Of a DNA stretch of 64,000 nt, positions 11,316-24,796 are shown in pieces; the first letter of the stretch is position 1; each line of letters opens with the position of its first letter. The stretch spans positions 124,001 through 188,000 of the forward strand of contig JAGFBZ010000693.1 in the NCBI GenBank assembly GCA_018398805.1, read 5' to 3'. The position numbers and the translations under genes are program-made. The notes beneath the pieces were generated by a model. It ran no database searches and was not told where the DNA came from. It saw only the letters and a list, made by a program, of their open reading frames with translations. The DNA is from Hirundichthys speculiger. Taxonomy: Eukaryota; Chordata; Actinopteri; Beloniformes; Exocoetidae.

Positions 11316-12236
11316 TAGGGATGCACAATGACTGTTTTTAAAAACCGATAGCGATAACTCCTAAAGACCGATACCGATAACCGATAACACACACATATAC
11401 CTAAGATCATTACATCAACACTATGAACAAAACCAAAAACAGTTTTGACTTTTTAAATGAACAGATATTTATTTTTTCCCATGAAAAGCTATTGGCAAAC
11501 CACTCAAACATTTTCGTACAGCTATCAAACAAACCTATTTGATATCTCACATCAACTTAAATAAGGTGCATTACTGACTGATATAAAAAAAAAATAAAGG
11601 CTCCTTGAACTGATGGAAATACATCCATCAGAATTACTAACTGAAAAAATGCATTCCTCAATGACAATAAAAAATAATGCACAGTGCATAATGTAGTAAC
11701 ACATGTTAGACTTGTCTGTGTAAGTAAACTGAAAAAGTGCACTCCATAGTAACAAATAAATACGTTTAAAGGATTTTGCTTTGTGGTTCCATTCAAATGA
11801 ATGCCTTTAATTAAAGTAAATGAGGTTCGGTAGTTTTGGGGGTGTTTTTAATCTCATGGAAGCTTTAGATGAAAGAGATGATGGCGAGGAGCGGAGAGGA
11901 GAGGGTAGAGGAGTGGAGGGGAAACTTGCTGCTGGCTTGCTCACGTTAGCTCACGTTAGCGCGATATCAATACTCCATGGAACCGATGGTTATGTTTCAG
12001 GTGGCTGATCAGGTTTGACGTATTAAAGCTTGTGCTATTTTTCCGTCCCTCACTCGGAGCATTTGTCACAAATAACCAGCAAACTATCTTCTTCTGAAAC
12101 TTTAACAAAGTTGTATACCATCGCCATGTTTTGTTTTGGTTTTTTTTTATTAGCACACTGTGCCGCAATGCTGTATTCAAGGTGTAACATTAATTCCTTA
12201 TCGACCCGATAGATATCGGGTCGATAATAATACCTA
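11316..12236 (-). mobile_element. hAT element (921 bp) with 8-bp target duplication
   Basis: It begins TAGGGATGCACAATG and ends AATAATACCTA, flanked by identical ATCTAAAG copies at 11308-11315 and 12237-12244. The left subterminal region has repeated ACCGATA motifs and the right end has a GACCCGATAGATATCGGGTC palindrome. A BED-finger-like fragment lies on its minus strand at the right end. Most of the transposase is missing, so it is non-autonomous. Confidence 0.8.
11956..12180 (-). pseudogene. hAT transposase N-terminal fragment (BED-finger-like)
   Basis: The minus-strand frame ends with FNTSNLISHLKHNH, which fits the second half of a BED zinc finger (Asn-Leu, then His-x4-His spacing) of ZBED/hAT transposases. 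An upstream CWLFVTNAP segment lies where the CxxC pair should be but has only one cysteine. It sits inside the 11316-12236 element near the right terminus, where a transposase 5' exon would be expected. No downstream catalytic domain is present. Confidence 0.55.
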
Positions 12237-12776
12237 ATCTAAAGCATTGCAAAATTTGAAAATTTAAAAGGGACTCAAAATTTCCTTTCAGTCCTGAACT
12301 TCATGCATTGACTGCTGTGACAGTTTGCCAGTTCTGAAATGTAAGAATGCCCTGATTCCTCTTTAAACTAAATGTCGTTGGCTGACTTACTTTTGATCAG
12401 ACAAAACAAAATATTCAAAGATATCCTGTTTGCATCTCAGAAAATTTAAGGTTGTGAATATTGTGAAATTACAAAGAAAGTAACAGATTTATTTGGAACA
12501 TGATATCTGCAAAGAAAATGGTGAAACAAGTAAAATTAATGGTGAGACATTAACAATGAAACTGTAGACATTTTCATTTGTTCAGTCCTTAAAACCAAAA
12601 TATTCCGAAGAAATAAACTGAGCAGCAGACAAACTTTGAGTAGTTAATGCAGAAATGCACCTCTTAGTCCTAGAGACACATAAATCTTTCATCCACCCAC
12701 AACTGTCAGAGTGGCAGGTTGGATATCAATCAGCCTCTTGTGTGAGTCAGCAAAGAATTATTTTATAGATATGATG

Positions 12777-13640
12777 TAGGGATGTAATGATATGGAAAAT
12801 TTGATATGTCGATTATAGTGACCAAATTATCACGGTTTCCAATATTATTGCGGTATTCTTCATTAATGTACAAATGTCCAAAAAACAAATACATTTAAAT
12901 AATTTTACAAAACCTTGTGATTTTCTTGTCATACATCAAAATGAAACTTTCACATTAAAAGGGCAAACAACTGGCACAGAAAGAGATTTTATTTTAAATG
13001 AACAAAATAAATAACAGGTACAAAGCTTATTTGTCTGGTGCGAGTTTAAATAAACACTTTAACAACCATAGTAGCTCAAAATACGCAAACAATTGTCAGG
13101 AACAAAAAAATTATAGTGCAGTTCAAATGAAATAAACTTTGAACTTTAAGCTGAACCTTAAATACGTATAAATGTGCAAAAAAAGGAACAGTTTTATAGG
13201 AGCCCAATATGTTGTTATGAATTGTAGTTCACTCTGTGTGTCTGTGGGTGTCACTGTGTTGTTACCTGAGGCTCAGGTATAAAGGTAGCTGAATGTTATT
13301 GGTTAGGTGTTTGACCTGGAAAGGCAAAAGCTTTTTGATCGATGTAGTGCTAACTGCCGGCGTTATGGTTTTCGGATCAGCTAAGGGAATAAATTAATAT
13401 TTCAACTGCATCAGAAGAACATTGTTCCCTGCCTTTTCTCGATCAACAAGCAACAGTAACGTTTACGAAATGTGAGTTAGCGAAGCACGTTGACCAGGTT
13501 ACTCTCGGTCCAATATCTCAGTAGCTTGAAGTATTAGGCTTAGCTCCTTCAAGTTGCTTGTACAAATTACAATAAAATGTAAACAAGTGCTCTGCAGACA
13601 GCATCATTGTCCTCCACCAGTTGTCCCTCTGCATTCTTAA
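12777..13640 (+). mobile_element. hAT-like element (GATGTAATGATATGG family), left end intact
   Basis: It starts TAGGGATGTAATGATATGG. The first 640 bp match the reverse complement of 63379-62740, and scattered segments match 52580-53000. The shared interior includes GTAGTTCACTCTGTGT and GTGTCACTGTGTTGTTACC. The right terminus was not located; homology to the 52.6 kb copy runs to about 13615. It has no long open frame and is non-autonomous. Confidence 0.7.
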
Positions 13641-16600
13641 AAAAAACTAAAACAAAATATGCGCAGACCTCAGATTTCGTCATTTTAGTGGGTTGGTAAA
13701 TGTCCTGCGTGCTATCATCACTTTCCGCCTTCAAGAAGTGGTAGAGCTATGAGACACCTTCACACATCTGATGACCTCCATGGCAGCAGCCTTCTTTACT
13801 TACACCCTGTGGCTAATTCATACCATCACAACCGGGACAGTCTTCCCATATCATATCAGTGATGAGAAAATCAGACAGGGGAAGTCAGTCCCCACAAAGC
13901 TGCTTTAGTTTAGGTAAAGCATCTGACATAAGTTGCAGATATATGACAGGGAATGGCGGAGATCATGTGGTCACTGGGACACGAACTCAAACACACAATC
14001 ACAGATCTCACGAGGGTGTCGGACCCTTCTCCTGCACCTGTTCAAAGATGTCAGTCTTCTCATGGCATTTCGCTATTTCCACACCTTTCAGGGTGAAAAC
14101 TCAGGAAACAAATGAGAAACATAGGCTGGCTGGGTTACGTTACGCTTCAGGAATTAAAGCCAGCTCTGTTTACCCCCCTGTGTATGTGAGTTTGGGTGCA
14201 TGGGCAAGGAGCAGCCATTTAGTGTCTGTAAATGAAGTCACCTTGAAGATAAAATGATTAAACAATCATTCCATGTGTTCTCATGAATGCTCCAATCTGT
14301 GTGAGCTTCAAATAATAATTAGGAGTTTCATCGCTTCAGAGTAATGTTTCTCATGAAAACATTGAAAAATTGCCAAAATTAAATAAAAAGAAAATAATTA
14401 TATAACTCTGACAGCTTGGAGCTTATATCATCAATAAGCTTTGCAGCACTAGACAATTATCCTGATGGCTAATTCAAAATAAAAGCTTTTAACTCATTAT
14501 TACCCTATAACACTATCAATAATCTTTTACATAATAATAGACTACAAAAATATTACACTATGATAATACTATGAAATATGAATTGCTTTATTTCATTAAT
14601 TTAAACCATAAACAGTGCATGGTGATCAGTATAAGATTCTGTCTACCTCTGCTGATAAACAGTATTTCAGCAGTACAGGGACTAAAAATACCTCATTGAA
14701 AACTTTGATGTGAACTGATGAAATAAAGCTCTGCAGTTAACAAATGAACCGTCAGCATTCATGCTGGTAGTTAACTGTGTGGATCATATTTAAAGCATTT
14801 TTTTCTGTTGCCAAAATTCCAGATTTTCATTTTCTGTTTTATTTTTCTTCTACATTCCCATGAGAGGCTAAAATGTGAGTATTTTTGAGGTGTAGATTAG
14901 ATAAACTAACTCATCTGAAGATGCCAACTGCATGTTTAGAAGATGAGATTAAGCTTTTATTTATTTTTTTTCTATTGTTTGATATTTCACAGACCAAAAC
15001 ATGACACCAAAACAACTTTCAGTATCAAATCCTAATTGCTTTACTGCCTCCTGGCATGACTCTTAGTTTATAATGACCATTTGCTAAACCAAACAAAAGT
15101 CTGGACTTTGTGCACTCGAGCAGATATGACAAACTGATTTCTCTGAGGATGTTCCAGGAAAAGTACTGATGACAGCTTGCATCATGCCCAGAAGTTCAAA
15201 TTCCAGTATTATGTTTATTTTTAGGGCTTTCGCCGTAAACTTTCTCCTGCCTCCCTGTTCGGTTGTTTTAATAAAGTGAGCAGCGAAAATTGGACATTAG
15301 ACCATTGGACCATTTTTATGGTCTGAACAAATTAACCTCTTACAGCTCTCTACCAACTTTATAACTCATAAAATATTGAAAAACCATGTCCTGCCAATAG
15401 AAAGCTTTTACAACCTCATGTACTTTTAATAGTACTGCTGCAGTCATTTCTGCATTGTAAGAGCAACAAATGTCAAGCTAAACTTAAGTGTCTTTTCTGC
15501 ACCATTTACTGAGCCATTGTACCACATTAATAATTATCACATGGTGGCTGAAGCTGAGTTAGAGGATAACATCGTAATGTTGCACATATGTGCAGGGAGT
15601 GCATTCAGATTAAACAGCAATGTCAACAGTAAAGTCAGGCTATGAGATCATGTAAGGCTAAAGCTTTTTGCACACTGGTAAACCCAGGGTTGGATCAACA
15701 TCACAAGAGCTTATGAGCAACCTGGATCTCTGGAGACTGACAAATGCATGAAAGCGGATAGAGAGATGAGAAATCCTATAAGTATCCCTCTGATAACCTT
15801 TCCCCACTGATAAGCAACACACCAACATTCCAAATACAGGTTAACCTTTACAAACAATCTGACAAGATTCCCTTGCAGAAACATTTTTAACTGCTTCAGC
15901 TTGAGGTTGATGACAGAGGCAGCTTCGCAAAACTTTTCACACACTGTGTGCAATGTGCATTATAAAAAAGGTACAATTAGTGTGCCTAAAAAATAAAGAA
16001 ACCAAAGAAACTGTCTGAAAATAGAACTTTAATTCCTGTGTGAGAAAGAGGGCCTGTAATGACTTATAATCCCCTCCAGATGCGTGACTCTAGAAGGAGT
16101 GAAATTTAAATGTCGGTTTATGTCCACTACATGAAATTCTCTTGCAGCGAGCATGTACTTGTTTAACAGTGCAGAAACAAGCATGTGAGAGATGCAAATG
16201 GAAAGCACTTAAAACTCCACGCTAGGAGTTTTTTTTCCTTCCCCAGAGAGAGGAGGGAGAGAAACCATCAGTAACATGCAGCTGCTGCATTTTTTGTTGT
16301 GATGCAATGTCAGTCAGGCAGTAAACCTTTCTGAAGCTTACATGTCCTACTTAACGCAAATGCACATTACTACCTCCTTCAGAACAGTCTATAAAGGACA
16401 ACACAAAACTGCAGTAGGTCCCCTTAACTGTCTAAGTGGATTTCATGCCATTTACTATAACTATTCACTCACACATATGCATTAGCAGCATCAACCTTTT
16501 TTCACTTGTCATTTTAATGATAAAAATAAAAAATCCAAATATGTCAATTACTTGAAGGACGTGCAGGAAGTAAGGTTCTACTATTATGCAAGTGTATCTA

Positions 16601-17574
16601 TATCTATAGTTTGTAAAAAAATTTAAAAAAAAACTGGGGAGTGTGGTACAGCAAGTAGCAAACTCAGATGTTTTCCATGGCATCTGAACTCAAACTAAAA
16701 GCTGTATTAGCAAATGGCAAAACAATGTACGAGTGTCCAATGTTATTGCACATATCTAAACTTTGTAAAGGTTTAATAAAACAATACGTTGATAAGAAAA
16801 CTGTTCTTGCTGATATTGGGAAAAATATTTATTCATATAACAACCTTTAGCAAAACACCATTTCTGTGGTGTTATTATTTCCGCTATTTTTAAAAAAGGC
16901 ATTTGTAAAATGAGTTAAATCTTATATCAAGAGAAAACAAAATAATATAAAAAAAATAATATAACATGTGTGCTGGTTGCAGAGATGGAGTTTGGACTGT
17001 AAATAGGATTGCTTTCTAAGTAAAACCAAAAGGCAAAGTGTTTTGTCATTTCAAATATTTCATTTCAAATACAATGAGCTTCAGAAGGGTGTGCCTGAGT
17101 TAATCTAAACACTTTCTGTGTACATCGCTGATAATGTACCTGCCATGCTGTTTAAGAGTGTCTCCGGATAATATGGACTTATTCCTCTTTGTCACCTGCA
17201 GCATTCCTGTACAGGTGAGACTATTTCTGAAATGTACTGAAAAGAAATACAAAATCCATAAAACTGTAAAATAGTCAGCAAACTGACAATACCCAAAATA
17301 CAGCTGAGTTATGCCCTTCATGATAAAAGCATTGTGTGGCTGTGTTTTCCTTTGGAGTAACACGAGTAAAATGCACCAGTAAAGTAATGCAAATAGCCAT
17401 CCAGTTTTCAGACAAACACACACTATTAACTATTAACTCAAACGACCCCAACAGGCCTGTTTATCAACCTCAGCTCCGTCTAACTGATAGCTCTAGAGGA
17501 ATGTTCACTATTGTATCATGGGTATGAAGAAATCACAACATCATTCTCCCAAAATGATAGAAACATTTTTTTTA

Positions 17575-17576
<2 letters not shown>
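13641..17576. other. No gene seen
   Basis: About 4 kb of AT-rich DNA without a recognisable exon or transposon terminus. A 132-codon frame at 13859-14257 lacks family resemblance and has no splice or regulatory context to support it. Confidence 0.5.

Positions 17577-17629
<53 letters not shown>
17577..17629. repeat. (CA)n(TA)n compound microsatellite
   Basis: An AC dinucleotide run to about 17595 passes directly into a TA run to 17629. Confidence 0.95.
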
Positions 17630-17631
<2 letters not shown>

Positions 17632-17776
17632 TGTTGTGATTGACAGTTTTAAGTCACACCCAACTGAAACTGCTTTCACCTCTTTTCTCTCCCAGATGAC
17701 TGGAACTAATTTATGAGTGATACAATAATGTTAAGAAGTGCTAAGTGTTCAAATAAGTGTGAACTCTTGGCACATA

Positions 17777-19275
17777 CAGTGCCTTGTGAAAGTATTCGGC
17801 CCCCTTGAACTTTCCAACCTTTTGCCACATTTCAGGCTTCAAACATAAGGATATAAAATTTTATTTTTTTGTCAAGAATCAACAACAAGTGGGACACAAG
17901 TGTGAAGTGGAACAAAATGTATTGGATATTTTAAACTTTTTTAACAAATAAAAAACTAAAAAGTGGGGTAAACAATATTATTTGGCCCCTTTACTTTCAG
18001 TGCAGCAAACTGACTCCAGAAGTTCAGTGAGGATCTCTGAATGATCCAATGTTGTCCTAAATGAATGACTGATGATGATCAATAGAATCCACCTGTGTGT
18101 AATCAAGTCTCCATATAAATGCACCTGCTCTGTGATAGTCTCAGGGTTCTGTTTAAAGCACAGAGAGAATCGTGAAGACCAAGGAACACACCAGGCAGGT
18201 CCCAGATGCTGTTGTGTTGAGTTTAAAGCTGGATTTGGAAACAAAAGATTTATAAAGCTTTAAACATTTCAAGGAGCACTGTGCAAGCAATCATATTGAA
18301 ATGGAAGGAGTATCAGACCACTGCAAATCTACCAAGACCCGGTCCGTCCCTCTAAACTTTCATCTGGAACAAAAAGAAGACTGATCAGAGATGCAGCCAA
18401 GAGGCCCATGATCACTCTGGATGAACTGCAGAGATCTACAGCTGAGGTGGGAGAGTCTGTCCACAGGACAACAATCAGTCATACACTGCACAAATCTGGC
18501 CTTTATGGAAGAGTGGCAAGAAGAGAGTCCATTTCTCAGAGATATCCATAAAAGGTCTCGTTTAAATTTGCCACAAGCCACCTGGGAGACACACCAAACA
18601 TGTGGAAGAAGGTGCTCTGGTAAGATGAAAACAAAACCAAACTTTTTGGTCACAATGCAAAACAATATGTTTGGTCTAAAAGCAACACAGCTCATCACCC
18701 TGAACACACCATCCCCACTGTCAAACATGGTGGTGGCAGCATCATGGTTTGGGCCTGCTTTTCTTCAGCAGGGACAGGGAAGATGGTTAAAATTGATGGG
18801 AAGATGGATGGAGCCAAATACAGGACCATTCTGGAAGAAAACCTGTTGGAGTGTGCAAAGGACCTGAGACTGGGACGGAGATTTATCTTACAACAGGACA
18901 ATGATCCAAAACATAAAGCCAAATCTACAATGGAATGGTTCACAAATAAACGTATTCAGGTGTTAGAACGGCCAAGTCAAAGTCCAGACCTGAATCCAAT
19001 CCAGAATCAGTGGAAAAAGCTGAAGACTGCTGTTCACAAACGCTCTCCATCAAATCTCACTGAGGAAGAATGGATGAGAATTTCATTTTTTTGATGTGCA
19101 AAACTGATAGAGACAAACGACAGACAGCAAAAGGTGGTGCTACAAAGTATTAACGCAAGGGGGCCGAATAATATTGCACGCCCCACTTTTCAGTTTTTTA
19201 TTGGTAAAAAAAAAGCCTGAAATGTGGCAAAACGTTGAAAAGTTCAAGAGGGGCAAATACTTTTGCAAGGCACTG
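17777..19275 (+). mobile_element. Tc1-type transposon, 1499 bp, ends intact
   Basis: It runs from CAGTGCCTTG to CAAGGCACTG and is flanked by TA on both sides (17775-17776 and 19276-19277), the Tc1/mariner target duplication. The terminal inverted repeats extend inward for tens of bases with mismatches (TTGCCACATTTCAGGC on the left, GCCTGAAATGTGGCAA on the right). The length matches full-length Tc1 elements. It holds a decayed transposase gene on the plus strand. Confidence 0.93.
18268..19095 (+). pseudogene. Tc1 transposase pseudogene
   Basis: Pieces in order are a helix-turn-helix segment (RSTVQAIILKWKEY) near 18270, a second DNA-binding part with TISHTLHKSGLYGRV near 18475, a stop-interrupted first catalytic region (DENKTKLFG), GGGSIMVWACFSSAGTGK near 18730, QQDNDPKHKAKST near 18893 and SPDLNPIQNQW near 18985. 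Two catalytic aspartates remain, but the third acidic residue, normally the Glu in SPDLNPIE, is Gln here. In-frame stops lie around 18550 and 18620. An open 116-codon tail (18744-19094) is the longest intact part. The enzyme cannot be active. Confidence 0.9.
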
Positions 19276-19277
19276 TA

Positions 19278-22200
19278 CTAATCATTGAGGCTTAAGATTC
19301 CCAGTATATGTGTTAAACATCTTTGAGGCCTAACATTTCATTAATTATTGAATTCCCCTCAAACTGACCACTGAAAATGGTAATCAGCAGGAGTGAATCC
19401 AGATAGTGAAGTGAAAATAAGTTTGACCACAAAAAACATATCTTTATGTTTGAAATGATCCCCAATGCAAAAATTCCAACAAATGCACACTTGTTACTTT
19501 CTTTATGGCTCCCTCATTCTGAAATATGTCATTCAGTGAGCCACTTAGATTTGCAGAGAACTATGACCTCACAGATTCAGATCTGAATAGTCATCCAGTC
19601 ACAATCAAAATATCACTTGAGCCTACTGATTTCCAAGGACAGTCTCAGTCTTAATCATTCTAAATTAATTAAAAAAAAAACATGTTAAATAATAAGAATG
19701 AGTAGTTGCACAGTACTTTGCCAAAATGAAATAACCTTAAACTGACATTTCTTTTTGTTCAAAACCAGCCACCATCTGATCAAAGAATACACAAACAACA
19801 AAGTCGACTACATTAAACACTATTTTTTGGCAACGACACATGACGCTCTACACTGGCCTAATGAACACAACAAACCTCTATTACATGGCCTTAAAATGGA
19901 AACAGTAGATCTGCCTGCTAAAGCATAACAGCTCCAGAACTAACACTATTGTTTCTTGTTACCCCTCTGGTCTGTACTCCATTTTATCCTCATTCTTGCA
20001 AAACCTGAGGCAAAGTCTGAATTACACTGCCATTTGTTCAAGCTTAAATGGCACATGCTGCCTGTGTTTGGTGATGCAGATCTTCAGCTGGTATGCTGTC
20101 ATTGTTAGAGACTTAACGGAAGTCAGTTCATAAGAACTAAAGTAAAAAATGTCAGCAAATCTTTAAAAAAAAAGCACATGCTCATACAATATGACATGCA
20201 CGCAAGCACAGACGAAGACAGTTTTTTAAAGATATTCACAACATAAGATTCTTATAATGTCAAAGTCTTGTTGTGTGCACAAGAAGATGGAGCATGTTAA
20301 ATGCTAGGAACACACACAACATTTGAAGGGATGCTCAAAACAAGTCTATAAAGCATCAGTGGCCAAGTCAGAAAAAGAAAAAAGAAAAAAGCAGAAGTCT
20401 TCTCAAGCCTTTGACAAGCCTTTCAGGGATATACTAACATGCAGTCAGTTGTGTTTAATCAAGACTGACATTGAAATTGTAACAGACTTGAATTCTGGGA
20501 CAAGCTCATCACAAAAGAGATCTGTGTCTACAAAGCCCTCACAGCGTTGGGGTGCATGTGAGCCTTCTTAACCCCGAACGACAGCCGAAAGACACAATTT
20601 CAACTCAACTTGGTGCAGCATTCACATAATTCTGTCAGCTGCAGGAGGTCCAAAAAAAGGAAAACTAAAATTACAGTCAAACAGAAAAAAAATGTATTTT
20701 TTGCTAAGAAATCATGTGAGATTTGACCAGCTCTTTTAACATCTACATGGCTGTTTAGGGTAAGGCACTCAGCAACCAAGTTGTCTGCACGCCAGTCTGC
20801 CAACTCAAGGCTTCACATCTAAAAAAAAAAAAACTCAACAAATGACAAACACAGACAAACTGCAGAAGCAATGATAGTCCTTGTCAGTGAATATGGCCAG
20901 CTACCGTCACAGTGGATGACAAGGGTGCGCATACATGTGGACACATGCACACACGTGTTCTCTCAAGCAGAAAGGAAAAACTGGAATCGTTTTGGTGAAG
21001 CGGGTTTTTGCTTTGCTGAGGCCACAGTGAAGAGTCAGGTATTAGTGACCACTGACATTAGTATGCACTTTGAGATCTGCTCAACAGTATGGGTGCCTCA
21101 CTGTATTGAATCTTTGAATGGTAAAACACATCATGTCACTTTTCACTTAATAGGCTCATATTCAATGAGTGACCAGGGAGGGTGAAGGTAAAGACATCTG
21201 GAGGAGAATGAAACAGACTAAAGTAACATTTTTATATACTAAAGTCCAGTTTGCTTTATCAGGGTGGTCCACTGAACAGCCCACCTCTGTGGAATGCCTG
21301 GCATGCAGCAAGCTGGCCTGCTGCTCTCTGGAAGGGCTCGGCTCAAAGCAAGATCTAGGAGGAGCAAGGGTCATTGACCCTAACCTGGCATGAACCCACT
21401 CATGAGTCGACAACCATAAACCCCGTGTCCCTTTAGGGACTAAAAGCTTGTAGTTTACTAAGAACTCAATTGTCAAAACCATCCATGTTGATAAATCTTG
21501 TTTTAACTGGTTTCTTTTTATGTCAGTCTCAAAGACATACACTGTTCAGCAGGAAGAGTGTAGAACCAGGAATTTAAAACTAGGTCATGTACAGCCATTA
21601 CACATCAATAAAATTCAGCAATCCAGAGACAAGAAAATTATAACAAAGCATTCACCTAGAAAGTGGACTCCACTGATTATAACAGAGAAGAGGAAATCTA
21701 GTGGGTCATCCTCTTAACATAACTGGCAGTGCTAACTCTTGGACTTTAACCCAATAAGTTCTTTGTATCATAAACTGTTTGTCATTCACCTATTATGAGT
21801 CAGTACAACTAAACTCATTGCATTTGAAGCAACAACGCCCCATTGGAAGGATAAAGTTCATATACTGTATTTCACAATGGCATAAGGCGTATTCATTTCA
21901 TGTTGATTTTAGAAGTTTTCACAATTATGAGGGAGCTACATGAGGCAAAAAGTAAATGAACTGAAATGGACATTTAAAGTCAGATGCTTGAGCTACAAAT
22001 AGAAGTTAGCTGTTGTAATCTGGCAAATGATCTGATACTTAAACCAGCAGAGTCAGCAGCTGTATTTGTATAATTGGATGATATCATGGAGATACGTAGT
22101 TGCTTTCCCGTATGTAACTTGTAGGCTACTGTCACAGCTGGGTGCACAGTTTGCATTTATATGCTAGTCTGATTCATAACTAAGGGAAATTTGCACATTC

Positions 22201-24312
22201 AAGCATGGTGTAGATATTTTTAGACTCTATGTGACTTTAGAGAGATATGCCTATCTCTAAGGTCCAATCTGAATAAACATTTACTTATGAACATTAGAAA
22301 AGTAGAAGAATTAGTTGAAATTTAAGAGGAAGTGGATGGGACCCACACCCTGGTCTACATCTTGCTTTGGCCAAACTCCACTTCTCCATTAATTTGAGAC
22401 ATTTCAGAATATTGCACAGTCTTGATTACATCCATAACCCACAACTCCAAAAAACACAACATATAATGCCAAAATCACCTGCCCTTCCTTTCTAAGTTAG
22501 TGAGAATAGTTATTGCACATTCAAGGGTTTGCAGTGGAAAGTTTGTCATTCACAATAAGGCTCGGTGAGCCCTAGAGCAGGACTATCCTAACAAACCACT
22601 ACACAATAGGCTCACATAACACTAGGCCTCAAAGCAGCAGTTAATGACATCAAAGTGGTTACGGCAATTTTTTTATATTGAATATGTCATTTTCGACAAC
22701 AACATACATAACCGATTCTTTAGGGATTCTATATATACACTTTATATCCAATTATGTAAAGGAGAAGAGTCTAGGGGTCCAGATGACTCATGTATTACAT
22801 GTTTTTATAACATTTATTACATGCTATAATGCAAAAAACTCATTCAGGTTCTCTTTCTGCATTTCTGTGGGAGCCCCACACCTGGGTGCACGATAACACA
22901 AGACTTGCTCATATGCACATGCTGATAGTGTTTCCATCTTCCATACTGAGGTGACGTGGCCTCGTGAAATATGACCCACAGCTCTTTGAGAAGAGAATAG
23001 CAGAGAGATGTGATCTGTCCCAGTGGCTAGTCATCTGGTCTGGGACAGCTTGGATGGCTAAACCTTAGCAGTTGTGCATGGGTGCACCGCAGGCTGCCAG
23101 GAACAATAGAGGTCTTGTGAGCCACAAAGATAATCAAAGAATATCCCTCTTTAATTAAAGCCCTAGAATCTGCTGACTCAAGCAAGAAACTAATGACACG
23201 TGGACCATGATGCCCTTTTTGTTAACGCTCAGAGTCTTTCAGCTCTCTTTAGAAGGAAAATGTGTTTCAGCAGAAACACATTATAGATGACTACATGTCA
23301 AGTAATTGCCTAAATTTCTGGAAATACAACCACATGAATTCTTGTCACAGAGTGTGAGACTTCAGTTTTTAAAGCTAAACAGTCACCCTGGAGCTACCTG
23401 GACAAACAATGCAAAGTCAAAGATGCTACACTGACACTAACAAGAGTTGTATAACAAAGTTAATGATTTCCTCAGAGAAGAGGCACTGTGGGCTTTATCA
23501 AATATTGTGTACTGCACCTGTAAAAAAAAAAAAAAAAAAAATGAAACTGGATGTGTGTGGAAAAAATAATCTTCTTTGACTTCTCTGAATGTACCTTATT
23601 TTATTATTTACCTAGATGAAATTAACAGGTGTATTGCCAGAACTGGGATCAACAATACTCAGCAGGAAGAGGAGGGAAAAAATGCCCAAGTTTGAATCTG
23701 AGTCTGCATCTTCTGCCTTCTGTCTGTCTCACAGGCAGATCTGTGGGCAACGGGTCAAGCTCAACAAATACACATGACCAACTTCCACAAATAACAAATA
23801 CTGCCTATATGTAAGGTCTCACTCTAATGGGCAGCAGTTCCCCTCAGACAAAAACACAAATCATTATTTACAAAGAGAACTACAACTGGAAGGACTTCAA
23901 AAAACAATTTGAGGTCAAATAAGATGACTAGCAATTGCAGTAAACTTAGTCAGTTTTGCAAAAGCAAACTGAAAAAAAACTAGACATTTGTGAACGTCTC
24001 ATTCTGCTGTCGCAAAACTATACCTGGTATTTTTCTTTCATTTAAAATTTGCAATATAAGTTAGAAATTCAAGCAATTAGTTTCAATATTAAGTTTCAGT
24101 GCTTTTAAAAAGGGACACAAATAAGCTACAAACAAAAACTAATAAACCTCATAACGTGACAGTAGTTACTAAGGTAAAGAAAAGCCAGAAATGTGGGATT
24201 TGGTTTTATTCCCAGGTCACAGAGGTAATGCAGCAGTAAATGGTGCTTGTTTTAATAGTTAGTAAGTGGCCTGATCTGTGACCCTGTTGGACAAATGAGG
24301 GCAGGATGACTG
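19278..24312. other. No gene seen; probable magi1 intron 1
   Basis: About 5 kb with only short poly-A runs (20820-20833, 23521-23540). No exon, RNA gene or transposon terminus was recognised. If the exon at 24501 is the start of magi1, this is the 5' part of its first intron. Confidence 0.5.
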
Positions 24313-24500
24313 TCAGGGCAGCTTCATGTCAAACTGTGTGAAGACTCCAGGCTGCTCTGAAGGGAGGATGAGCAGCAGCGCTTCTCTGCCCTGTTTCACA
24401 TCATTTCTCGCAATGTTGAACAACTCACATACATAGATGATACATATATACCATTGCGTAAAATGCGGTGACTCTATTTCACTTTCCAAATAATACATAC

Positions 24501-24796
24501 CTTGACGGACAGTTTTTAACCTCACGGGACCTTTGCAGCAGTTGATCACAGTAAAAATGTCATAAAGGGGTAATCCAGACACAGACAGGCCATCCACCTC
24601 CAGCAATAGTTCTCCCTCGACCAGTTTACCGTCCTGATAAACCACAGCATCCTCCCTGATCACTCCGATGTACGGAAACTCTCCATTCTCCGCGCCGCCG
24701 CGCAGCTCCACGTTCAGCTCCGCACGGGTCCCGACTGATCGCGCACTCGTTCACTTTGGTGATCCAGTGGTTCTTCTTCTGAATGACTTTTGACAT
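24501..24796 (-). CDS. magi1: MAGI1-type scaffold, first coding exon (apparent frameshift)
   Basis: MAGI proteins are membrane-associated guanylate-kinase scaffolds with inverted domain order (PDZ0, GK, WW, PDZ) at epithelial junctions. The ATG at 24796 starts MSKVIQKKNHWITKV, matching the MAGI1 N-terminus closely. After about 26 codons the homology moves to another frame and continues LNVELRGGAENGEFPYIG, GELLLEVDGLSVSGLP and VRLKTVRQG, the PDZ0 domain. The switch falls in CCGTGCGGAGCTG near 24717-24729, best explained as two missing bases relative to the family, either a sequence error or a real mutation. The exon ends at 24501 with donor CAAG|GTATGT. Later exons would lie leftward beyond the window. 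MAGI2 and MAGI3 start differently (Ser-Lys-Ser/Thr-Leu), so magi1 is favoured; which teleost duplicate is unknown. Confidence 0.85.

Noticed and set aside
13859..14257. 132-codon plus-strand frame
   Set aside because: No family resemblance, no splice context, and low-complexity content; length is compatible with chance.
18421..18867. 148-codon plus-strand frame as a separate gene
   Set aside because: It is an out-of-frame reading of the Tc1 transposase pseudogene.
21162..21542. 126-codon minus-strand frame
   Set aside because: No recognisable motif; isolated in non-coding intronic sequence.
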